Source of the DNA: JBBPYC01 sp038200275
Lineage (GTDB): Bacteria; Pseudomonadota; Gammaproteobacteria; Burkholderiales; Burkholderiaceae_C
Assembly (NCBI GenBank): GCA_038200275.1
Contig: JBBPYC010000005.1
Span: 1-10,598, forward strand
DNA: 10,598 nucleotides
Direction of reading: 5' to 3'
Within the stretch, counting starts at the first letter, position 1, and every line of letters begins with the position of its first letter. Shown here one piece after another: positions 1 through 5,201 of the stretch. Made by a program: the position numbers and the translations under genes. The notes under the pieces were generated by a model. The model saw only the letters and a program-made list of their open reading frames with translations. It had not been told where the DNA came from and did no database searches.

Positions 1-249
1 GCAAGTTCGGACGTTGCGCGACATGAGGTCGGCCACCGGTTTATCGACCTCGTTCCTGCCGAATGTGTTCAGCCAGCGCGCGATATCTCTCTCGGTAATG
101 ATCCCGAGGATGGCTTGACTGTCATCGGTGACGACCAAGGCACCGGCCTTATCGATCTCGAGCTTGTCGATCACATCGCTGATCAAGACGCTGGAAGAGA
201 TCATCGGGACGAATCGCCCCTTGGCGTTTAGCAATGTTTGTATGGACAT
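1..249 (-). CDS. CBS-domain protein, N-terminal part (cut by window start)
   Basis: The first 83 codons of a minus-strand gene that runs off the window edge. Residues about 12-66 read as one CBS motif: a VLISDVIDKLEID helix, then GALVVTDDSQAILGIITERDIAR, ending in the typical TERDIAR signature (52-58). A second CBS repeat appears to begin at PVADLMSRNVRTC (71-83), as in the common stand-alone two-CBS proteins of about 140-150 aa. CBS pairs bind adenine nucleotides or similar ligands and act as energy or redox sensors; the ligand and partner here cannot be read. The ATG at 249 is preceded by GGGAG with a 5-nt spacer, which supports this start. A weak sigma70-like promoter lies about 140 bases upstream. 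The family assignment is strong; the cellular role is unknown. Confidence 0.87.
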   Translation of the reverse strand, partial: MSIQTLLNAKGRFVPMISSSVLISDVIDKLEIDKAGALVVTDDSQAILGIITERDIARWLNTFGRNEVDKPVADLMSRNVRTC

Positions 250-383
250 ACCTGCTCCCAAGACAAATTTTGCGAACGTAGATGAGACGGATTTGAAAAT
301 CCCACTCAACGATTGGGCACTAGGTAATGCCTGCAGCCCATCGTTCAAGTAGCGTACTTGAGGTCCCTTTAAAAAACGGAAAA

Positions 384-411
384 ATGCTACACAGGCGTTC
401 CCTGAAGTCAA
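384..411 (-). promoter_or_regulatory. Candidate sigma70-type promoter for the CBS-domain gene
   Basis: Read on the minus strand, TTGACT (406-411) is followed after 16 bases by TAGCAT (384-389), a fair match to -35 and -10 boxes. It would give a leader of about 130 nt before the ATG at 249, in a region without any convincing gene. This rests on consensus matching only. Confidence 0.3.
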
Positions 412-515
412 GCTGCGTATGTGGGGCGTACCAACGCGCAGGGGGTGACGCGGAACTTAGAAATTGCGCAAAAATTGCTGATGACATGCAGACCAATGCT
501 CGCTGATAGCGATAT

Positions 516-537
516 TGAACCGCCCGGGGGCGGTTCA
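516..537. repeat. Perfect GC-rich inverted repeat (10-bp arms, 2-nt centre)
   Basis: TGAACCGCCC (516-525), then GG, then GGGCGGTTCA (528-537): arms fully complementary. There is no T-run on either side on either strand, so a classic intrinsic terminator is unlikely. It could be an extragenic palindromic element, a protein-binding site, or a stem in a transcript. It stands alone in gene-free DNA. Confidence 0.75.
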
Positions 538-761
538 GCTACAGCATTTGACGCGCCTGTTGGTCTGATGTGGCCAATGCGCGCAGGCACGTATATCGGG
601 ATTTGCGCACTTTTGAAACGATCAGACCAGCGTCGATTTTTGCAGTGACGGCCAGCTCGATATACGGAGCGCGAGGTCTCCAGATTGGCAAGAAAGGCCA
701 TGGCGCGTTCACCGCATAGTCAAGCGATCGCGTTGTGCGCTTTGCATCGATCGACGCAGTC

Positions 762-783
762 CACTTCTAGAGCACTAGAAGTG
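762..783. repeat. Perfect hairpin, 9-bp stem with AGCA loop
   Basis: CACTTCTAG (762-770), loop AGCA, CTAGAAGTG (775-783). It lies 28 nt beyond the stop codon of the minus-strand 103-aa gene. Overlapping alternatives are possible: AGCACT/AGTGCT (771-785) and GTGCTG (781-786) with CAGCAC (795-800). It may end or stabilise the 3' end of that transcript, but no U-tract follows, so Rho-independent termination is not clearly supported. Confidence 0.6.
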
Positions 784-803
784 CTGCTGTTCTTCAGCAC
801 CCC

Positions 804-817
804 ATCCTGATCAGGAT
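804..817. repeat. 14-bp perfect palindrome spanning a stop codon
   Basis: ATCCTGATCAGGAT reads the same on both strands. The TGA stop of the 103-aa gene (811-813, minus) lies inside it. With the hairpin at 762-783 it makes a dense patch of dyad symmetry right after the gene. It could be a protein-binding site, part of a terminator region, or chance. Confidence 0.6.
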
Positions 818-1122
818 TCAGGCAAATGCATCGAGCCCGATCTGCCGTCCGACTGCTCGGAGTCCTTGCCTGAGGTAAGCGACTCGTCGCTCAACGCCTG
901 ACCCGTCTGCGGATCGCGCGGGATCGCTGCCTCAGACGAGACGGCGGCGGCGGTGTCCTGCAGGCGGTCATAGCTTGCCACGACCCGCTTCGGTGTCGCC
1001 GGTACATCGTGGCTCGGTTCTTTGTCAGCAACGGGCTCGCCGTCGTTCACGAGCTTGTCAGGCTGCCACGGCTCGGCGCGCTGCGGTTTTGGCTTCAGGT
1101 GATGTGGTTGGGGATCGGTCAT
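811..1122 (-). CDS. Hypothetical hydrophilic protein, 103 aa
   Basis: I do not recognise a family. The protein is rich in Pro, Asp, Glu, Ser, Lys and Gln, with no hydrophobic segment, signal peptide or cysteine. It begins MTDPQPHHLKPKPQRAEPWQ and looks largely disordered. Codon third positions are mostly G or C, as in the clear genes of the window, which favours a real gene over a chance ORF. AGGAA lies about 11 nt before the ATG, a weak ribosome binding site. Its neighbours are the 69-aa gene and treZ upstream on the same strand, and a hairpin and palindrome lie at its 3' end. Short disordered proteins of this kind are common beside stress genes in Burkholderiales, but no function is assigned. 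Opposite-strand ORFs over this span look like shadows. Confidence 0.55.
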   Translation of the reverse strand: MTDPQPHHLKPKPQRAEPWQPDKLVNDGEPVADKEPSHDVPATPKRVVASYDRLQDTAAAVSSEAAIPRDPQTGQALSDESLTSGKDSEQSDGRSGSMHLPES

Positions 1123-1314
1123 GGGAAGTGAGTTCCTGGGTTTGCGTAAGGTTGATGGGCCGTGGTTTGTCGATGAATTTGCTTGGGCAAGTACAGCGCT
1201 CGCTTGCGCGAGGGCTGCGCATTTGAGCGATCAGCACCACCTTACGACAGTCAATCCAACGGGCAATGCACTGCTTGGTCCCGAGCCTGAATGGGCCAGA
1301 CGGCGCTGTGTGAA

Positions 1315-1524
1315 CTACCGCTTGAGTGGTAAGTCCTGCTCGCTTCGGGATGCGGCCGCTTTGGGCAGCTCGGCCAGCAATCGATCAACCATCGTGCCAG
1401 TCGTATCGAATACGCCGAAACCGATCGAGCGCTTCATTGGTTTGGCAGTTTCGACAAAGGCCTCGAACACGTCGCTGAGCGCGACGTTTTTGCGCACGGT
1501 CTTCGAGCGCTGGAGTTGCAACAT
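1315..1524 (-). CDS. Small hypothetical protein, 69 aa
   Basis: A short ORF with no recognised domain. It has a basic N-terminus (LQRSKTVRKN), a probable amphipathic helix (ALSDVFEAFVETAKPMK), a glycine-containing turn (IGFGVFDTTGTMV) and an acidic/basic tail. It has no membrane segment or signal peptide. The main reason to call it is the translation signal: AAAAGGAG (1530-1537) is followed by a 5-nt spacer and ATG, the best Shine-Dalgarno match seen in the window. It lies 172 nt downstream of the treZ stop on the same strand, so it may share that transcript. It could be a small regulatory or accessory protein; nothing in the sequence shows which. A longer minus-strand ORF in another frame (1434-1895) overlaps it and is judged spurious. 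Confidence 0.6.
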   Translation of the reverse strand: MLQLQRSKTVRKNVALSDVFEAFVETAKPMKRSIGFGVFDTTGTMVDRLLAELPKAAASRSEQDLPLKR

Positions 1525-1529
1525 CTCGG

Positions 1530-1537
1530 CTCCTTTT
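1530..1537 (-). promoter_or_regulatory. Strong Shine-Dalgarno site of the 69-aa gene
   Basis: AAAAGGAG on the minus strand, 5 nt before the ATG at 1524. It decides the start and is the chief support for this small gene. Confidence 0.7.
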
Positions 1538-1633
1538 CACAACCGATAACGCCGGTCAAATCATCGCTTGATTCGCTTGAATTCGGCGTTGTCAAAGTGG
1601 TCGGTATTGGTGCTCGCAGATGAGGTATTTGTT

Positions 1634-1648
1634 CCCTTGAATCAAGGG
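1634..1648 (-). terminator. Weak hairpin after treZ
   Basis: On the minus strand CCCTTG-ATT-CAAGGG forms a 6-bp stem with a 3-nt loop, 48 nt past the treZ stop. What follows is A-rich, not a U-tract, so it is only a possible terminator or 3'-end stabiliser. Confidence 0.22.
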
Positions 1649-1696
1649 GTTTCCCGTGCGCTTTGCCTCGTGCTTTTCGCCAGCAAAACCACCGGC

Positions 1697-3603
1697 CTAG
1701 CTCGCTTGAGACTCGGACCCAAGACCGGGCTCCTGCACAAGTCGCGAGCCAGCCAACACGAAGCTGACCGTCCATGCGGGCAGCACGCCGGTCTTCAACG
1801 CTTCCAGCGCAGAATTGTGGTTCGAGTAGACCAGTTCGGCGCCTTCGATTTGGTTGGGCAAAAGTATGTGCTTGAATTCCCAGCTTTGGTCGCAAAGGTT
1901 AGCGAACAGATGGTAGACCTTACCGTCCTGGAAGCTCCAAGCTGCGACAAATGCGCGGTCCTTCACCACAGCAAACCCGCAATCTCCCTTCACATCCTTG
2001 AGCAGCGGCATCAACACATCACGGCGCCGAGCCAGCAGATCCTTAGTGACTTGCAGCCGGCGCCGCTGGATGGGGCGCGACAGTTGCGACCAATTGAGCT
2101 TGGAAGCAAGGAAAGTTGCCTCGTCGTTCGGATCGGGGAACACTTCAACGGCATGCGCGTCCTCGAAGGCGGAGAAGCCCTTGAATTCTTCCTTTCGCCC
2201 TTTCGACACGGCGTCACCGAGTTCGCCATGGAAATCGGTGAAGTAGCAGAAAGAATGGGTGTCGCCGAACTCCTCCCCCTGGAACATCAACGGGATCTGG
2301 GGCGACAGCAGCAGGATCGCCTGAGGCAGTCATAGGCGCGCGCCGAACTGAGCGCATGCAGGCGGTCTCCGAAGGCGCGGTTGCCGACTTGGTCATGGTT
2401 CTGGAGGAAATGGACGAAAGCCGTCGGCGGCAGATGGGCGGATGGGCGCCCCACTTCCTTTTTGCGATTTCGGGAATACTCTCCTTGAAAGACGAACCCC
2501 TTCGTTAGCGCCCTGGCCATCTGCTCGGTGCTGCTGGTTTCGTAGTCTGAGTAGTAGCCCTCCCGCTCGTTGGTGGCGATCACGTGAGCGGTGTGGTGAA
2601 AGTCGTCGTTCCACTCGCCCGAGACCATTGGCACGGAACCGTCCTCGTTGCGCTCGATATGCCAGACAATGTTGCGGTCATCCTCGGTGGTGATGTGGAC
2701 GTGTCGATCGGTAACGACTTGGCGAACACGGCGCGCGAGTTCCTTCACCAGCGGCGTGTCGGTGGTGTCCTTGATGGAATCGATCGCATCGAGCCGCAGC
2801 CCGTCAAGGCGGTATTCGGTCAGCCAGTAAAGGGCGTTTTCGATGAGGAACTGCCGCACGGGCACCTCGTCGTAGGCCATGGCTGACCCCCAGGGCGTCT
2901 GGATGTCCGGGTGAAAGAACTCCGGCACATAAGAAGGAAGGTAGTTCCCGTCCGGCCCGAAATGGTTGTAGACGACGTCGAGGAAAACCATCAGACCTCG
3001 CTCATGCGCGGCATCGACCAGCCGCTTCAAGCCTTCGGCCCCACCGTAGACCCCGTGCGGGCAGTAGAGGAGCACGCCGTCGTAGCCCCAGCCATGCTGA
3101 CCACTGAACTGGGCGACCGGGAGCAGCTCGATGGCTGTGATGCCGACGTCCTTCAGGTGGTCAAGCCGGCCCACAACGGCGTCGAAGGTTCCTTCCGGAG
3201 TGAAGGTGCCGGTGTGCAGCTCGTAGAACACCGTCTCGTGCCAAGGTCGGCCCTTCCAGTCGGGGGTCTTCCAGACATGGGACTTGGGGTCAACGAGGCG
3301 CGACAGGCCCTGGACACCATCCACTTGCGCTCGTGCCGCCGGATCGGGCACGGTCTCGCCACCGTCGACGCGAAAGCCGTAGCCGGATCCGACTTCGACA
3401 CGGCTCGTCACGCTCTCCCACCAGCCACCGTCTGCCTTGGTCATTGCCTCGAAGGCAAGCGATTGCATCTCATCTTTGTCTGCGATCGCAACCTCGACCG
3501 CTGAGGCGCTGGGGGCCCAAAGCCTGAACTGTGTTCCGTCGGCGCTGTGGTTCGCACCCCAGGAGGTGTTGAACGCGAATTTTCTGTCTGCCATATTTAC
3601 CAT
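1697..3603 (-). pseudogene. treZ: Maltooligosyltrehalose trehalohydrolase, broken by a frameshift
   Basis: TreZ is a cytoplasmic GH13 enzyme that cuts trehalose from maltooligosyltrehalose made by TreY. The first frame (438 codons, stop at 2287) has an N-terminal beta domain (about 12-100) and most of the barrel. Visible motifs are DVVYNHFGPDGNY (209-221), GLRLDAIDS with predicted nucleophile Asp272, ITTEDDRN with acid/base Glu307, and FLQNHDQVGNRAFGDR with Asp404. After Leu427 the frame is lost, and the family sequence resumes one frame over as AILLLSPQIPLMFQGEEFG and runs to 1697 (GRKEEFKGF, PDPNDEATF, C-terminal beta domain). One added base near 2320-2330 would restore about 635 aa, close to family length. 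No strong ribosome binding site precedes the ATG at 3603; the ATG at 3594 is an alternative. Either a recent inactivation or a sequencing error. treY is not in the window. Confidence 0.9.
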
Positions 3604-3711
3604 TTCAAGTTTGCACCCGATGTTTCGGGCACAGTCACGGAGTGCAAGTGGCCCAGCGGCTCACCGCCGGACGCGTAAACGCTTCCTCCAGGACGGTCTG
3701 GCTCAGCGAGA

Positions 3712-3741
3712 GCCTGCGTTTCCAAAGCCTGCGTTTCCAAA
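3712..3741. repeat. 15-bp perfect tandem duplication
   Basis: GCCTGCGTTTCCAAA occurs twice in a row (3712-3726 and 3727-3741), in the 274-base gap between glf and treZ. The unit length is a multiple of three, so a reading frame through it is not shifted. A 66-codon minus-strand frame (3597-3797) crosses it and would read ETQAL twice, but that ORF has weak start signals and no known relatives that I recognise. Confidence 0.85.
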
Positions 3742-3877
3742 ATGAAAACTTCTTGCCCGCGCATGCGCCAGTGTTGACCGCGTACGTCCAGCACCACCCG
3801 TCAAGGCCGTTACCACCAGTGGACTACCGCATCGAGACGGCCGCGGTGATCGGTCCGCATGCCGCAGCGGACGTCAA

Positions 3878-5092
3878 TCAGGTAACCGGCTGCGCCAGAT
3901 CCTGTATCGGCAGAACACCATCCGTTGCACGGTCCGTCGTCTTGACCGCGCGCAGCCGCTTGAACGCCGCCAACGCCTGGCCCACCACCTGGTCCATGTT
4001 GTAGTAGCGGTAGCTTGCCAGTCGGCCGACGAACGTGACGTCGGGCAGCGCATCGGCTTCTTCGCGGTAACGCTCGTACAGCGCGGCGCTGGCGGCCGTC
4101 GGCACCGGGTAGTAGGGGTCGCCTTCGTCACACGCATGCTCGTAGACCAGCGACGTGCCGGTGTGCTGCTGGCCCGTCAAGTGCTTGAACTCGGTGACCC
4201 GGGTGTACGCGCAGTCGTTCGGGTGGTTGATGGTGCCAACCGCCTGCCATTGCGGGACCGCATGATGCACGTGTTCGAACGCGAGACTTCGGTACGGCAG
4301 CTTGCCGTGCTTGTGGTGGAAGAACGCATCGATCGGTCCGGTGTAGATCAGATGCTTCCACGGCAGCAGATCGGCCACGTCCTGAAAATCGGTCTGCAGC
4401 ATCACGCTGATGTTCGGGTGCGAGAGCATCGACTCGAACAGGCGCGTGTAGCCGTGCCGGGGCATCATCTGGTACGTGTCCGAGAAGTAGCGGTCGTCGC
4501 GGTTGGTGCGGGTCGGCACGCGCGCGGTCACGCTTGCATCGAGCTCCGATGGGTCCATGCCCCACTGCTTCCTTGTGTAGCCGCGAAAAAACTTTTGGTA
4601 CAGGTCGCGGCCGACTTTCGACACCACGACGTCCTCCGACGTGCGAATCTGCGCGCACGGCTCGGCCACCGAGGCCAGCCAGTCGTCCATCTCGAACGCG
4701 GTCAGCTGCATGCCGTACAGGCGGTTCACGGTGTCCAGATTGATCGGGATCGGCACCAGCTGCCCGTCGACACTGGCCAGCACGCGGTGCTGGTAGGGGC
4801 GCCATTGGGTGAACTGCGACAAGTACTGAAAGATGTCTGCTGCGTTGGTGTGAAAGATGTGCGGGCCGTACGGGTGGATCAACACGCCGTGGTCGTCGTA
4901 TCGATCGAACGCGTTGCCGCCGATGTGCGGCCGCTTGTCGATCACGAGCACACGCGCATCGAGCTGGGTTGCCAGCCGCTCGGCCAGCACGCTGCCCGCA
5001 AAGCCGGCGCCCACCACCAGATAGTCGAACCCTGCGTGGCCCGGTATCGATGCCTGCGCCGCGCGCTCAAAGCCTTTGCTGATTTTGTCCAT
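3878..5092 (-). CDS. glf: UDP-galactopyranose mutase, 404 aa
   Basis: A flavoenzyme of the cytoplasm that interconverts UDP-galactopyranose and UDP-galactofuranose, the donor for Galf-containing glycans. The N-terminal FAD-binding fold is clear: DYLVVGAGFAGSVLAERLA (23-41, GAGFAG at 28-33), IDKRPHIGGNAFD (51-63) and GPHIFHT (76-82). Further family motifs are FFRGYTRKQWG (168-178), YTRVTEFKHL (296-305, with the active-site Arg298), YYPVPT (327-332) and GRLASYRYYNMDQV (356-369) near the C-terminus. Length is usual. The frame is open upstream to 5344, but similarity begins only near residue 20 of this version, and the upstream part overlaps the end of the preceding gene. ATG 5092 is therefore chosen; it has a weak AGAAGA site before it. 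It is the last gene of the operon, 109 nt after the fusion gene. Confidence 0.96.
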   Translation of the reverse strand: MDKISKGFERAAQASIPGHAGFDYLVVGAGFAGSVLAERLATQLDARVLVIDKRPHIGGNAFDRYDDHGVLIHPYGPHIFHTNAADIFQYLSQFTQWRPYQHRVLASVDGQLVPIPINLDTVNRLYGMQLTAFEMDDWLASVAEPCAQIRTSEDVVVSKVGRDLYQKFFRGYTRKQWGMDPSELDASVTARVPTRTNRDDRYFSDTYQMMPRHGYTRLFESMLSHPNISVMLQTDFQDVADLLPWKHLIYTGPIDAFFHHKHGKLPYRSLAFEHVHHAVPQWQAVGTINHPNDCAYTRVTEFKHLTGQQHTGTSLVYEHACDEGDPYYPVPTAASAALYERYREEADALPDVTFVGRLASYRYYNMDQVVGQALAAFKRLRAVKTTDRATDGVLPIQDLAQPVT

Positions 5093-5201
5093 AAGTCTTC
5101 TAAAAATGCCTAAGTGGCCAATGATCGGGTTCGATGGCTCGGCGAGGGATGGGTTGCTGTGCTCTGGAAGCGCACGCAACTCAAAGTGGGGATACGTTTG
5201 T

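Larger units (their letters stand above)
250..810. other. Gene-free region with inverted repeats
   Basis: This 561-base stretch between the CBS gene and the 103-aa gene holds no ORF that I find convincing. The two longest (minus 408-701 and plus 421-648) overlap on opposite strands, lack a good ribosome binding site and resemble no family I know. It does hold a perfect 10-bp inverted repeat at 516-537, a hairpin cluster at 762-817 and a weak candidate promoter at 384-411. No tRNA or other RNA gene was recognised. Confidence 0.6.

Noticed and set aside
408..701. 97-codon minus-strand ORF and the overlapping 75-codon plus-strand ORF
   Set aside because: They overlap on opposite strands, have no good ribosome binding site and no family resemblance, and both cross the inverted repeat at 516-537.
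1568..2335. 255-codon plus-strand ORF
   Set aside because: It lies wholly opposite the C-terminal half of treZ and the treZ 3' end, and its translation resembles no family. It is a shadow of the high-GC gene.
3597..3797. 66-codon minus-strand ORF before treZ
   Set aside because: Weak GTG start and no recognised homology. It is kept only as an open question in the finding on this gap.
4136..5113. 325-codon plus-strand ORF
   Set aside because: It is opposite glf, whose FAD and active-site motifs are unmistakable; the plus-strand product is rich in Val, Arg and His in the way typical of antisense frames.
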